Below are positions 52,195-62,440 of a DNA stretch of 64,000 bases, in pieces. The translations under genes and the position numbers were made by a program. Below the pieces are notes generated by a model. It saw only the letters and a program-made list of their open reading frames with translations. It had not been told where the DNA came from and ran no database searches. The stretch's first letter is position 1. Every line of letters begins with the position of its first letter. This DNA is from Medakamo hakoo (lineage: Eukaryota; Chlorophyta; Trebouxiophyceae; Coccomyxaceae). Location of the stretch: NCBI GenBank assembly GCA_026636295.1, contig CP089454.1:992001-1056000 (forward strand), read 5' to 3'.

Positions 52195-52650
52195 TCACGG
52201 CCCAAACGCTTCCGGCGGCGGTGGCAGCAGTTCACCCCGGTTGTTCAGTGCGGCGACCAGGGCCAGGTAGGCCAGGCCAATGATGACGGAGATGGCGCCC
52301 GTCACGAGGGCCGTGGTGCTGCCTTCCTCGCGCGGCGAGCGGACGGGCTGAGGCGGCGGGGTGCCGGGTGGGGAGGGTGGCGGCGAATCGGGGGCGGCGT
52401 CGTCGCCTGCTCCTCCCCCGGGTTCGGCGGCACGGGGTGGGGCCAGGCGGGCGGGGTGGCGGCTGTTGATGGAGGGCGGGATGGATGGGGTGGAGGTGGT
52501 GGTGGTGAGCGAGGTCGGTGGCCACGTCGTGAGTTTTTTTTTTTTTCGACGGCGGCGCAGCTCGAAAAAAGCGCACAATGCCGGAGACGCGAGGCGACCG
52601 CTCGCGGTGCGGGCCGGCCGGGCGGTCGCTGGGCGCAAGGACAGAGCCAT
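52195..52650 (-). CDS. Small plastid-type single-span protein
   Basis: 113 residues from exons 52577-52650 and 52195-52462, joined TT plus C. The spliced N-terminus (MALSLRPATARPARTASGRL) is a typical chloroplast transit peptide. A Pro/Ser/Asp-rich linker follows, then one membrane span (ALVTGAISVIIGLAYLALVA) and the short conserved-looking tail NNRGELLPPPPEAFGP. I do not recognise a named gene, but such small proteins with a PPPPEAFGP-like end occur in green-lineage proteomes and are thought to be thylakoid or envelope residents. That placement is inference. Divergent from the next gene (167 bp between starts), which also encodes a small transit-peptide plus single-span protein, so co-expression is plausible. 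Confidence 0.65.
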   Translation of the reverse strand: MALSLRPATARPARTASGRLASPALCAFFELRRRRKKKKLTTWPPTSLTTTTSTPSIPPSINSRHPARLAPPRAAEPGGGAGDDAAPDSPPPSPPGTPPPQPVRSPREEGSTTALVTGAISVIIGLAYLALVAALNNRGELLPPPPEAFGP

Positions 52651-52817
52651 GGCGTGCCGGTGCCGGCGTGGACGCGGGGTTTTTTGTCCGCGGGCCTTGA
52701 GCCGCGAGAAAAAGAGAAGTGGCCTCAGACGGCCGAACAAGCCGCGCGGGTCACAGCATCGGTGAACGAGGCGTTTTTCCGCCGGGAAGCGCCGGCCCGC
52801 GCAACGCACACTGTCCA

Positions 52818-53315
52818 ATGGCACTCGCCATGGTTGGGCCTCTCGCGTCAGCGAGCGCGGCCGCGCCCTCTGGTCCGGCCGCCCGCGGCGTCCAGGCGGC
52901 GCCGCGCACCCCCACCGCCCGACCTTCACCCACGCCCACTCCAGTGCTGGCCCCTCGGCGGACCGACCGCCAGCCCAGCTCCCTGCCGGCCCGGCGCGCC
53001 ATCGCCGTCGCCGCCAAGAAAAAAGCAGCCTCCGAACGGGACGGCGTGTCCTACGGCCGGTCCTGGTTTGAGCAGACGCGCGACCCGACGCGTGGCCGCA
53101 CCGTCCGCGAGGAGATCGAGCGCCGGCGCCTGGCCAACTGGGAAGCGAACGGACGCAAAAGGGAGCGGGAGGACCTCTACACCGACAACTGGGACGGCAG
53201 CGAGTACAAGGGCAGCGCCAACAACGTGCTCACCTGGATTCTGGCGGCGGCCGTGCTGGCGCCCGTGGCCGGCTTGGTTTTCGCGTGGAAGACGTATGGC
53301 GTGTTGTGGGGGTGA
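52818..53315 (+). CDS. Plastid-type single-span protein, conserved unknown
   Basis: Intronless, 165 residues. Residues 1-65 (MALAMVGPLASASAAAPSGP onward) are rich in Ala, Pro, Arg and Ser with a single acid, fitting a chloroplast transit peptide. The mature part is well ordered and charged: SYGRSWFEQTRDPTRGRTVR, EEIERRRLANWEANGRKRER and EDLYTDNWDGSEYKGSANN. It ends in a single hydrophobic span (VLTWILAAAVLAPVAGLVFA) and the tail WKTYGVLWG. The topology would leave the charged region on one side of a thylakoid or envelope membrane. The aromatic and charged motifs look under selection, unlike low-complexity neighbours. The family is not recognised. It forms a divergent pair with the gene at 52195-52650. 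Confidence 0.7.
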   Translation: MALAMVGPLASASAAAPSGPAARGVQAAPRTPTARPSPTPTPVLAPRRTDRQPSSLPARRAIAVAAKKKAASERDGVSYGRSWFEQTRDPTRGRTVREEIERRRLANWEANGRKREREDLYTDNWDGSEYKGSANNVLTWILAAAVLAPVAGLVFAWKTYGVLWG

Positions 53316-53678
53316 GGGGGAATTTTTGTGCTTGTGTGTGTGTGTGTGCAAAAAGGCCGTTAAAAAGATTGGAAACAGAAAGGAAAAGGCCGTTATGAGA
53401 CGCATGTGTGGGCGTGGGCGAGTGCGTGGGCGAGTGCGCGGGCGTGGGCGCGGGGCGCCAGTTTTGGGGTGTGATGGTTTAACGAGCACGCAGGTGGCGT
53501 GGCGTCCGCGCCGCCGACCCCGCGCACGCAGTGCCGCCCCGCCTCCGACCCACTCCCCACGCTCTTGGCGCCCCGCCCGCACACACACGCACACACGCAA
53601 GGAGTGAGGCGGACACACGGTCCCTGCTCTCCCACAGACAGCCTACAGTAAAACCCCACCCACCCACCCTCCCCCTGC
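53316..53678. other. Tail-to-tail spacer with GT and GGGCG-type repeats
   Basis: 363 bp between convergent stops. It contains a (GT)n run at about 53333-53348 and a degenerate GGGCGAGTGCGT / GGGCGTGGGCG array at about 53410-53455. No gene seen. Confidence 0.4.
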
Positions 53679-54741
53679 TCAACCGCTCCCACCACCACCA
53701 CCCTCTGGCTGCTGCTGTTGGAAGCTGATGGAGTACGAGCCCGTCGCCGGGTCCTGCACGGCCTTGAAGTTGTCCAGCGACAGGCCGACTTTCCCCAGCA
53801 GCGAGTTGCCCAGGTCTTTGAGCTTGGCTGTTGTGTGTGTGTGTGTGGGAGGCGCGTGAGAGAGGGGCGGACCTAGGGGCGGACTGGCATTCTCCGTACA
53901 CCCTCCATCCCCCCTCCAGTTGCCGCACCCACACAACCCACCGATCATCTCGGCTTTCGCCCGCTCCGCTTCCTCAGCCGCCAATGGTTCCAGCCTCTTC
54001 ACAGCCGCCGCCGCCGCACTCGATTCCGCGCTGCCGCTGGCCGCCACCTCGCCCGCTTTGCGCGCGTCGGCCAGCGCGGCCGTCGCGGCTTGCGGCCCGC
54101 CCGCCGCTTCGGCCGCCGCGCTCCGCCGCAACAGGGCTTTGGCGTAGGACGGGTGTAGGGCGAGAGCGGCTGTGGCCGCCGCACCCGCGGCGGTCGCGTC
54201 TCCCAAGCGCAAGAGAGCCGCGGCCCGGTTGCAGTGCAGCGTCGCGGCGAGCGCAGCCGCGGGGCCAGGAGGAGGGGGCGGGGCGGGCGTCGTCGGGGCT
54301 GCTCCGCCCTCTCCTTCTTCTTCTTGTTCTTCGTGGACGACGCAGCCTTCAACCAGCGGTGCGACCGCCGGTTCGGGCGGCGGTGTCACGGCCAAGGCGG
54401 CGTCGTACTGAGCCTGGAGGAATGGAAGGGATGGGAGGGGTTGAGCCGCGGGGAAGCCCGCGCGCGTTTTTTTTTTCTCTCTTGTGCGCGCGCTACAACC
54501 GCCCTCGCAAACTCACCAGCGCCCCTGCCCAGTCGCCCGCCACGAAGCGGGCGTTGCCGGCCGCCTTCAGGGCCTCGGCTGCCGGGAGGGAAGGGCATCG
54601 GGCGGCCGCGGTGTCGGCGGAGGATGAAGGCGGTGAAGCACCAGCGTCACTTTCGGCGGCTGTGAAGGAGGGTGCGGCGCCTTCCTCGTGAGCCGGGCAC
54701 GCATCCTGGGTGGGCGCGGCTGTGGCCTCTTCGGCGACCAT
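53679..54741 (-). CDS. TTC1: TPR co-chaperone-like protein, TTC1 orthologue
   Basis: 281 residues from exons 54517-54741, 53942-54413 and 53679-53827. The junctions close the frame, with donors GTGAGT and GTGGGT. Three tetratricopeptide repeats are visible: AEALKAAGNARFVAGDWAGA then LAQYDAALAV; AATLHCNRAAALLRLGD; and HPSYAKALLRRSAAAEAAGG. The C-terminus, LKDLGNSLLGKVGLSLDNFK then AVQDPATGSYSISF, is nearly the end of animal TTC1 (LGNMVLRPFGLSTENF, then QDSSTGSYSINF). This identifies the orthologue better than the repeats do. TTC1 binds Hsp70/Hsp90 and small GTPase partners in animals, and a chaperone-adaptor role is likely here. An acidic Glu/Gln-rich insert (VHEEQEEEGEGG) interrupts repeat two. 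Divergent from the riboflavin deaminase (116 bp). Confidence 0.85.
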
Positions 54742-54857
54742 GGTGGGAGGCGGGTGGTGGGGTCCAGGCGCGCACCGGCCGGCCGAAAATGAAGGAGTGA
54801 ACGAATGGGCCGCGCGGCTAGTTTGCCACACTTTTCTGTATTCTCACGTCGCAAACA

Positions 54858-55637
54858 ATGGCCGTGCCCGCACGGCTGGCCCTCCCACGTGCCGTGCCAG
54901 TGCGGCGGCCATGCGTCCGCCCGCTGCTGACGGTCGCATCAGCCACACAGCCCTCGCCTTCCACCACCATCACCCCGACCGACCGCGCTCACATGCGCCG
55001 GGCTCTGGACCTGGCGCGCAAGGGCTTGGGCGGGACCGCACCCAACCCGGCCGTGGGCTGTGTAGTGCTTGATGTGCATGGAGAGGTATGGCGCGGGTGG
55101 GTGGAGGGCGTGGAGGCGTCGTGCGTGACCGTTTTTCTCGCGCGACCCCCTCACCGCCCGTCTCATCCCACTCCCCACCAAACAGGTCGTCGGCGAAGGC
55201 TTCCACCCGCGGGCGGGCGAGCCGCACGCCGAAGTCTTTGCGCTGCGCGCCGCAGGTGAGTAGTGGTGGTCGAGAACGTGCGCGCACGCTCCCGGGGCTT
55301 CCCCCCTCTCTCATCCATTCCACACCCACACCCACCCACTCAACCAGGTCGGGCGGCCGAAAACGGCACCGCCTACGTCACGCTCGAACCGTGCGCCCAC
55401 CACGGCCGCACCCCACCCTGTGCGGCGGCCTTACTAGCCGCCCGTGTGGCGCGCGTCGTGGTCGGGTGTGGGGATCCCAATCCTTTAGTTGGCGGAGGCG
55501 GCATTGCGCTGCTGGAGAAGGGAGGCGTTTCCGTCGAGTTGATGGACGGGGACGAAGCAGCGGACGCGGCTGCATTGAACCCGGAGTTTATGGCGCGGAT
55601 GCGGGCGGAGGCGGAGGCGAAGAAGGCAGAGGGGTAG
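54858..55637 (+). CDS. Riboflavin biosynthesis pyrimidine deaminase (PyrD/RibD N-domain)
   Basis: 195 residues from exons 54858-55085, 55186-55255 and 55348-55637, all closing the frame. It should deaminate 2,5-diamino-6-ribosylamino-4-pyrimidinone 5'-phosphate in the plastid, the second step of riboflavin synthesis. Zinc-site motifs are HAEVFAL (His90, catalytic Glu92) and EPCAHHGRTPPC (Cys115, Cys124), preceded by MRRALDLARKGLGGTAPNPA and followed by VVVGCGDPNPLVGGGG, exactly as in bacterial RibD. An N-terminal transit peptide is likely. The protein stops after NPEFMARMRAE, where RibD would enter its reductase domain. It is therefore a monofunctional deaminase without even the degenerate reductase domain kept by plant PyrD. 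Confidence 0.88.
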
Positions 55638-55861
55638 AATTTTGAGTAAAGCAAGAGAGGATGGACGGTCGCTTTTTTTGCCTTCCATCCCCCAAGCAAC
55701 ACACACACACCACGGTTTTTGAGTTGGGTCTTTCACACGCACACACGCACACACACCACGCCTCTCCCCCTCACACACGGGCCTGGGCCGCGTGCGTTCT
55801 CTCCCTCACGCGCTCGCGCCTCCCACACCCCCCACTCGCACCACCAACCCCGCCCTCCCCC

Positions 55862-57447
55862 TCACAGCCCCTTCATGACCTCGGCCGCGGCCGCGACCGT
55901 GCGCTCAATGTCCGCCTCCGTGTGGGCGAGCGAGGTGAAGCCGGCCTCGTAGGCGGACGGAGCCAGGTACACGCCGCGCTCCAGCATGCCGCGGTGGAAG
56001 CGGCCGAAGCGGGCGGCGTCGCCGTGGGCTTTGGCGTCCGCAAACGACTTGATGGGCGTCTCGGAGAAGAAGAAGCCAAACATGCCGCCCACGTAGTCCG
56101 CCTGGAGCGGGATGCCCGCGGCCTTGGCGGTGTCCTTGAGGCCGTCCACCAGCTGGGCCGAGCGCGCGGCCAGGTGCTCGTACGCGCCCGGCCGGTCCAG
56201 GATCTCCAGCGTCTTCAGCCCCGCCACCATGGCGAGCGGGTTGCCGGAGAGCGTGCCGGCCTGGTACATGGGCCCGGCGGGGGCGACCATCTCCATGATC
56301 TCGCGCCGCCCGCCGTACGCGCCGACGGGCAGGCCGCCGCCGATGACTTTGCCCATGGTCGTCAGGTCGGGCGTGACGCCAAAGTGGCCCTGCGCGCAGT
56401 TTTTGTGGACGCGGAAGCCCGTCATGACTTCGTCAAAGCACAGGAGCGCGCCGTCGGCGGCCGTCAGCTCGCGGACCGCCTTCAGGAACTCGGGCGTGGG
56501 CGGGATGAAGCCCGAGTTGCCGACGACCGGCTCCAGGATCACGCCCGCGATCTGGCCCGGGTTGGCCGCGAACGCGGCTTTGAGGGCGGCCACGTCGTTG
56601 TACTCGACGGTCAGCGTCGTCGCGGTCGCCGCCGCGGGGACGCCGGGCGAGTCGGGCAGGCCCAGCGTCGCGACGCCCGACCCGGCCTGGACCAGGAACG
56701 CGTCGCCGTGGCCGTGGTAGCAGCCGACAAACTTGAGCACTTTCTCGCGCTTGGTGAACGCGCGCATCAGGCGCAGGACGGAGATGCACGCCTCCGTGCC
56801 CGAGTTGACAAAGCGCACCATCTCCACGCACGGCACGCGGGCGATGACGGCCTTGGCCATCTCGTTTTCCAGGGCGCACGGCGCGCCAAAGGACGTGCCC
56901 TTGGCCAGCTGGGCCGTCAGCGCCGCGTTCACCTCGGGGTGGGCGTGGCCGACAATGGCCGGGCCCCACGACCCGACGTAGTCGATGTAGCGGTTGCCGT
57001 CGACGTCGATGCAGTGCGCGCCCTCGACGCGGTCAAAGATGATGGGCTGGCCGCCCACGGACTTGAAGGCGCGGACGGGGGAGTTGACGCCGCCCGGGAG
57101 CAGGTTCTGGGCTTCAGCGAAGATCTGCGGGTGGTGTGGAGGGGGGGGGGGTGGAGGGGGTGGAGGGGTGTGTGTGGATAAGGGTGGGAGGGTGGGTCGC
57201 GCCACGCGCGCTTGGGAGCTCTCTCTCTCGACCCGACGGAACGGGAGGTGGGGGGGCCGAATTCGCGGCCGCCGCCCCTTCCACCGACTCTCATCTCCGC
57301 ACGCCTTACCTCCTCGGACTTCTTGGTGTTCAAGGCCGTCGTCGTGGCGGCGGGCGCGGCGGCGCGAGGGGCCACGGCGCCGCGGCGGGCGGGCGCGCGG
57401 CGGCCGACGGCCGCCGGCTTGGCGTACAGGGTCGAGGCAGCGGGCAT
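55862..57447 (-). CDS. GSA: Glutamate-1-semialdehyde 2,1-aminomutase, chloroplast
   Basis: 466 residues from exons 57310-57447 and 55862-57124, phase 0. The PLP enzyme makes 5-aminolevulinate from glutamate-1-semialdehyde, the committed route to heme and chlorophyll in plastids. Exon 1 is almost entirely transit peptide ([20 protein letters not shown]) ending at the mature start TKKSEE. Strongly conserved blocks are [83 protein letters not shown] and the PLP lysine K305 in [18 protein letters not shown]. Length equals plant GSA. Codon use is the strongly GC-ending type expected for a highly expressed gene. Convergent with the riboflavin deaminase (224 bp between stops). Confidence 0.96.
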
Positions 57448-58103
57448 GGCTTTTTTGTTTGGTTGGGGTCTAAGGCTTGAAACCTGAGTATTAGGAACGT
57501 GCGGAGCTTGTATGAGCGTCTGGTGGGTGTGCATGGCGGTGGGACGGGCGTGTCGGGCGGGCGGCGGGGCCGCAAAGACAACCCGACCCGACGACGGGCG
57601 TTTTCGCCCGACCGCAACCGCCGCGGAAAAGCGCGGCGGAGGGTCAGGGGGGTGCTCGTCCACGCCCGCTGCTTTCGCAGACGGACGGGCGTTGACTATG
57701 TGGCTACAGCGCGTGGGAAAAAGGGATGCGAGCTGGCAGACAAGGTGCGATCCCGGGGCGGCCGGGGCCCGACGTCGGGGCACGCATGCGTCGGCTAGGT
57801 CCGGCCGCGCGTCGTTTGGCTTAGCGCTGAGGACGCCGGTAGGCCGCACGTCGCTTGCAGACCACTCTGCATAATAGAACACACGCTGCCACGCCCGAGA
57901 AATGGCAACAGCGGGCGTGGGAAAGGCTCGAACACCCGCGCCATGACGCACGCACCTTTTTTTTTGAAGAAAAAAGCAGAGTGCGTGCGACGGCGCGCTT
58001 CCCCTTCAACCCGACCTTTCTCCATCCATCGCCCCGCCCCAGTGCGACACACACACACAGGGAAGACAAAAGGCAACACATGCTCTCTCTCTCTCTCTCT
58101 CCC
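57448..58103 (-). other. 656-bp intergenic region upstream of GSA
   Basis: It separates two minus-strand genes, so it should hold the GSA promoter. It contains GC-rich, CGACG-type stretches on the GSA side and a (CT)n run (58083-58101) at the 3' end of the next gene. No protein-like frame. No clear light-responsive element could be named. Confidence 0.35.
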
Positions 58104-58661
58104 TCATTTCTTGCCGGCGCGCTTGTCTTTGGCCCCACGTTTGGCCGTGCGCTCACCGGCCCCTTCCACGGCTTCGGCCGATTTCTCCACGCGGCCGCCG
58201 ACGGCGCCGTCGGATTTAAACTGTTTGCCGATGGAGCCTTCCGCGTCGAGTGGGCCGCCGGTCGCGTCGGCCGTCGCGCCCACAGCGCCCTCCGGCTCAA
58301 ACTCACGACCCACGGACCCTTCTTTGGTGAAGGCATGCCCGACTTTGGCGGCGGCAGAGCCGGCCGCTTGCTTGACGGCGCCTTTCGCGCGGCGGGCGGC
58401 GTCGGCCGCGCGCTGGGTTAAGGTGCGGTCGTCGTCTTCAGAGCCAGACTTGGACCCGGTCTGGCCGCCGCCCGCTTCACCGCCGCCGGCGGTGCCGCGG
58501 GTGGGGGGTGGGGACGTCGTCGTAAAAGGCGGGTGCGGCGGGGTGGTGGGCGGCGGCGCAGACGCGGTCGGCGTCGCGAGGAAGCGCGCGGCGGCGGCGG
58601 CGGCCCGGCCCTGGGCGGGCGGCTGGCGGCGCAGCAGGGCGGTGGCGAGGGTGGTCAGCAT
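58104..58661 (-). CDS. Organelle-targeted protein with repeated GSVG/GAVG motifs
   Basis: Intronless, 185 residues. The N-terminus MLTTLATALLRRQPPAQGRA has the hydrophobic/basic pattern of a mitochondrial presequence. After a Pro/Thr-rich linker comes an amphipathic Lys/Ala helix (ADAARRAKGAVKQAAGSAAA), reminiscent of LEA-type stress proteins. Then come repeated units of about 15 residues: FTKEGSVGREFEPEGAVGA, then GGPLDAEGSIGKQFKSDGAV, each holding an acid-Gly-(Ser/Ala)-(Val/Ile)-Gly core followed by an aromatic. A Lys/Ala tail closes the protein. Similar repeat proteins exist in other green algae, but I know no established function. A protective or membrane-associated stress role is a guess. 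Divergent from the prolyl hydroxylase (204 bp). Confidence 0.6.
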   Translation of the reverse strand: MLTTLATALLRRQPPAQGRAAAAAARFLATPTASAPPPTTPPHPPFTTTSPPPTRGTAGGGEAGGGQTGSKSGSEDDDRTLTQRAADAARRAKGAVKQAAGSAAAKVGHAFTKEGSVGREFEPEGAVGATADATGGPLDAEGSIGKQFKSDGAVGGRVEKSAEAVEGAGERTAKRGAKDKRAGKK

Positions 58662-58865
58662 CGTGTGTGGGTTGGGCGGTGTGCGGCGCTGTTGTCCGCG
58701 GTGGGGTGGGGGGAGAGGGCGGCGGAACAGTGGGAGGAGTGATGAGGCGGCACAGCGGGCGGGCGAGGCGGGCGCCCGCACTCGCGCTCCAAAATAAGAC
58801 GGCGCGCGCGCCAGACCCTGATTTTTTCTCTCTCTCTCACGGGCCGCGGCGCACCAGCAACCACC

Positions 58866-60738
58866 ATGGCCCGCGGCCGCGCCTACATCCCTCCCGGCCA
58901 GCGCGCCCTGCGTGTCGGCGCCCTGGCATTGGTCCTGGTCCTGGTCCTCACAATCGCGGCGACCTCCCGCCAGTCGCATGCGGCCGCAGCCCGCCGCGGC
59001 CGCCTGCTCGTCGAAGCGGCGCCCGGCGGCGGGGGTGCCGCGTCGTCTGACGCCGCGCAGCCCACGGCAACAGGCACTCAGCCACTGGGTCCTCTGAACC
59101 CGGAGACGCCCGCGGACGGCCTCCCAGCCGCCGCCACAACGACGACGACGTCGGCCGAAACGCCGCGCGCGCCCGTCCGCCCGCCGACTGACGGCGGCGT
59201 CGACGCGTCGGCCGCCGACTCCCAGGGCGTCCGCCCGACATCCAAGCTGTCGCCTGCGGCTCAGCGGTTGCTGGCGGCGGCGTCCAAGACGGTGACATTG
59301 CCGGACGACCAGGTGAGTGGCGGGCGCGAATTCAAAGCGAGCGCGTGCGACACGCGCCGGGGGGCCTGCGACCTCGCACCTTCTCCTCATCTCCGCCATA
59401 CACACACACACACACACACAAACTAGATCGCCTGGCGCGGCGACAAAACCGTCGTCTCCTGGCACCCGCGCGCCTTCATGCTCCACGGCTTTTTGAGCCC
59501 TGAAGAATGCGCGTACCTCATCGAAAAAGCGGAACCGTACATGGAAGTGTCGACGGTCGTCGACAACAACAGCGGGAAGTCCGTGCCGTCGACTGTGCGC
59601 ACGTCGACCGGCCTGTTTTTGGACAAGGGGGAAGACGCGGTCGTGCTGGCCATTGAGCGGCGCATCGCGCTAGCCACCGACTTGCCGCTGGAGAATGGAG
59701 AGGGCATGCAGGTGCGTGGTTGGCGGGTTGGGTGGTGGCGCTGTGTGTTTGGAAAGGGGGCCACTTTTTCCCTTCCCGGGCGGGCGGCGCGCACCCTGGG
59801 CAGGACGGGACGCTGGGCCGGCTCCCGCCCGCCAACGCACACCAAAAACCATCGCCCGTTCCCCGTGCATCCACCCTTGTTCCGCGCTTGTCTCACCGAA
59901 CAAAACAACCCGCGCGCCCCTCCTCCCACCCACCCCCTCCCACACACAGATCCTGCACTACGAAAACGGCGCCAAGTACGAGCCCCACCACGACTTTTTC
60001 CACGACACCGTCAACTCCCGCCCGGAGAATGGCGGGCAAAGAGTTGCGACCGTCTTGATGTACCTCTCCACGCCCGAGGAAGGCGGCGAAACCGTCTTCC
60101 CGCGCGCGTCGACCAAAGTCTCTGGCCCCGGCTGGTCCGACTGCGCCAAGGAAGGCTTGGCAGTGAAGCCCAAGGCGGGCGACGCCCTGCTCTTTTACGG
60201 CCTGCTGCCCGACGGCACAAAGGACTGGAACTCGCTGCACGGGTCGTGCCCGACGCTGCGCGGCCACAAGTGGTCGGCGACCAAGTGGATCCACACGGGC
60301 CGCTTTGGCGGCGACGCGATGGGCGCCCTCGCCCGGTGGGGCGCGTGCGCGGACCTGGACCCTGCCTGCCCGGCCTGGGCCGCGCGCGGGGAGTGCGGCG
60401 CGAACCCGGGGTTCATGCTCGTCTCGTGCCGCCGGTCGTGCGTGCCGGAATGCGGGGGCGGGGACGGGAGCGCGCCCGGACCGCCCGGGCCGGGCGTCAG
60501 CGGTGGCATGGGGTCGGCCGCGGCGGCGGTCGCGGCGAGCAAAGGACAACAGCCGGAAGAAGAAGAGAAGGAAGAGCTCGTGAACTTGAACGACCCGGAC
60601 GCGCTGGGTTTGAAGCCGGGCGAAGCCGCGGCCCGGCTCATCGACCGGATCCGGGACGCGGAAGCGGCGGCGGACGCGAAGCGGAGGCAGGCCGCCAACG
60701 CGGCGGCCGTGGCGGCGGGCGGGACGGCGCAGGTGTGA
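58866..60738 (+). CDS. Prolyl 4-hydroxylase with ShKT tail, ER/Golgi type II membrane protein
   Basis: 506 residues from exons 58866-59312, 59427-59711 and 59950-60738, all phase 0. A single signal-anchor (VGALALVLVLVLTIAAT, about residues 17-33) suggests a secretory-pathway location. The catalytic 2-oxoglutarate/Fe(II) domain shows KYEPHHDFF with iron ligands His257 and Asp259, GGQRVATVLMYLSTPEEGGE, and distal HGSCPTLRGHKWSATKWIH with His341 and Lys351. These match plant and algal P4H that hydroxylate cell-wall glycoproteins. A Cys-rich ShKT module (CPAWAARGECGANPGFM, then CRRSCVPEC) follows, as in several plant P4Hs. The C-terminus is an Ala/Glu-rich helix unique to this protein. Intron 1 ends in a (CA)n run and an unusual CTAG acceptor. 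Confidence 0.92.
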
Positions 60739-60822
60739 TGGGTGGGGGGACGAGTCTGTAGATGATGGGCGCGAGCGCACTGATGGGCACACAAAGCATC
60801 AACCCGACCAAACACGTTTTTT

Positions 60823-61965
60823 TCATTCCGGCTTCGCCCGCCCGGCGGCCGCCGCCCCAATCCGCCCCGGCGCGCCCGTCACAGGGCACGGCAACCCCGC
60901 CGCCGCGAACGCCGTGTAGATCTGCATCTTCACCCGGTCCAGCGCCGCGCCCGGGCTGTCCAGGGCGGGGCGGACGCGCAGGCTGAACGCGTCCGGCGTG
61001 CCCGCCGCCGCCTCATTGAAGTAGAAGTCGATGACATACCGGACCTCGCGCCCGCACCGGTCCACGACCCAGTCGTGGCGGTCGAATGGAGCCGGGCCGC
61101 CGGTGAGGAGGGAGGCGCGGGCAAGCGGCGACAGGTCGTGCGGGCGGCCAAGGAAACGCAGCAGCTTCGGACCACACCCGCACTCGTCCGCGTGCAGGGC
61201 TTCCCAGGCTAGCACGCGCTGCCAGGTGGCTTCGTTCATGGCTGTGTGGAGTGGTGGAGGAGTGGAGGCGGGAGGAGAGGTGAGGTGAGCGTGTTTGTTG
61301 CGGTGGGTAAAAGCAAAAAGAAGTTGCGGGCGCCCCACTCCACCCCCTGCCGCCCGCTCCCAGGCGGTCCCGCCCGCCCACCAACCGGTCAACTCACAGT
61401 TGTGCGCATGGACCACAGCCTCCATGTCTTCCTCCCGCACGTCGCCACCCTTGCCCTTCCGGGCCAGGGCGTTGAAAAACATTTGGGGCGAGGGGTAGAC
61501 CCACGTCCCGCCTTCGGCGACGCCCGCTTTGGGGATGGTGGACGGCGTGCGTGAAGTCGGGAGGGGGCGGCGCTGGCCGGCGCAGGGCACTTGGTTGGGT
61601 TCCAGGGGCATCTGCAGGGGGTGCGTTTGGGTGTGGGTGGGCGGGCGGGCGTGAGCGAGCGTGGGGGGGCGGACGCGGACAGGACCGGGACCGGAATGAG
61701 AAAAAAAAAGACGCACGTTGTTGCGGGTGTCGACCGCGCCGGCCCGCAAGACTTTGTCCACTTCCGGGCAGCCTGTGGTCAGGGGACCGGGTGGGGCTTC
61801 ATCCAGGCGGCGGCCGTACACGTCGTACGCGACGGAGGCGGCGCCCTTCCCGACGACGGGGCAGGCGGGGGTGGAAGTGGCTGCGGCCGAGGTTGCGGCG
61901 GCGGCCGCAGCGGACGGCTGGGCCGCTGCCGCGGCCGCGTCCGGACCAGACCAGGAGGCACCCAT
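60823..61965 (-). CDS. HCCS: Holocytochrome c synthase (cytochrome c heme lyase)
   Basis: 293 residues from exons 61717-61965, 61398-61611 and 60823-61241. Junctions restore the frame, the last one as T plus CC giving Ser. HCCS attaches heme to apocytochrome c in the mitochondrial intermembrane space. An Ala-rich N-terminus carries one CPV heme-regulatory motif (Cys35). Family blocks include QMFFNALARKGK, the heme-ligand region VHAHNSMNEATWQRVLAWE (His153, equal to human His154), LLRFLGRPHDLSPLARA, HDWVVDRCGREVRYVIDFYF and LRVRPALDSPGAALDRVKMQ. Land plants use the CCM system for mitochondrial cytochrome c, so this gene supports a chlorophyte host. Convergent with P4H (84 bp). Confidence 0.93.
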   Translation of the reverse strand: MGASWSGPDAAAAAAQPSAAAAAATSAAATSTPACPVVGKGAASVAYDVYGRRLDEAPPGPLTTGCPEVDKVLRAGAVDTRNNVRLFFSHSGPGPVRVRPPTLAHARPPTHTQTHPLQMPLEPNQVPCAGQRRPLPTSRTPSTIPKAGVAEGGTWVYPSPQMFFNALARKGKGGDVREEDMEAVVHAHNCELTGWWAGGTAWERAAGGGVGRPQLLFAFTHRNKHAHLTSPPASTPPPLHTAMNEATWQRVLAWEALHADECGCGPKLLRFLGRPHDLSPLARASLLTGGPAPFDRHDWVVDRCGREVRYVIDFYFNEAAAGTPDAFSLRVRPALDSPGAALDRVKMQIYTAFAAAGLPCPVTGAPGRIGAAAAGRAKPE

Positions 61966-62440
61966 CAGGTTGGGGTGTGGGTGGCCGTGGACGCGCGCGA
62001 GAGAAGGCGCCGGCTCCCTGGCCCAGGCGAGAGCAGAGGGTGGCGGTGGCGCCTCCGGCCCGGAAGCGCGCTGCTGGCCGGCGTGCGGAAAGAGAGAGGC
62101 GCGGCCTGGGTCAGGGATGCCCGTCCGCGCCAGGAGCGCGTGCGGGATGGAAGGTAAGATGTGTCAGGTAGTCGTCTGGCGTTGCAGAGATGCTGACAAG
62201 AGGCCAGGCGGCGCGGTGGTGCGCGGCGCGCGCCAAGGAATTGTCTGTGTGAGAGTGACTCTCAGGCAGTCGTCGCGGAGGGAAGCGCGCTGCCCCATTT
62301 CGCAGTCTCTCCCCCCAGGCGCGCTCGCGGACCGCGTGGAAAAAAAGAGGAGGCAGCAGCAGCACGACGCAGCGAGGGAGAGCCGGACGCACGCACACCC
62401 GTCTTTCGCCGCACGCACGCCCCGCGCACCCATCGCAGCC
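61966..62440. promoter_or_regulatory. 475-bp head-to-head intergenic region (HCCS/MSI1)
   Basis: It separates divergent start codons at 61965 (minus) and 62441 (plus), so both promoters should lie here. GC-rich, with a short GCAGCAGCAGCACGACGCAG tract near the plus-strand start. No other element identified. Confidence 0.35.

Noticed and set aside
60340-60465. ShK toxin-like cysteine module
   Set aside because: It is the ShKT tail commonly attached to plant prolyl 4-hydroxylases, not a toxin gene.
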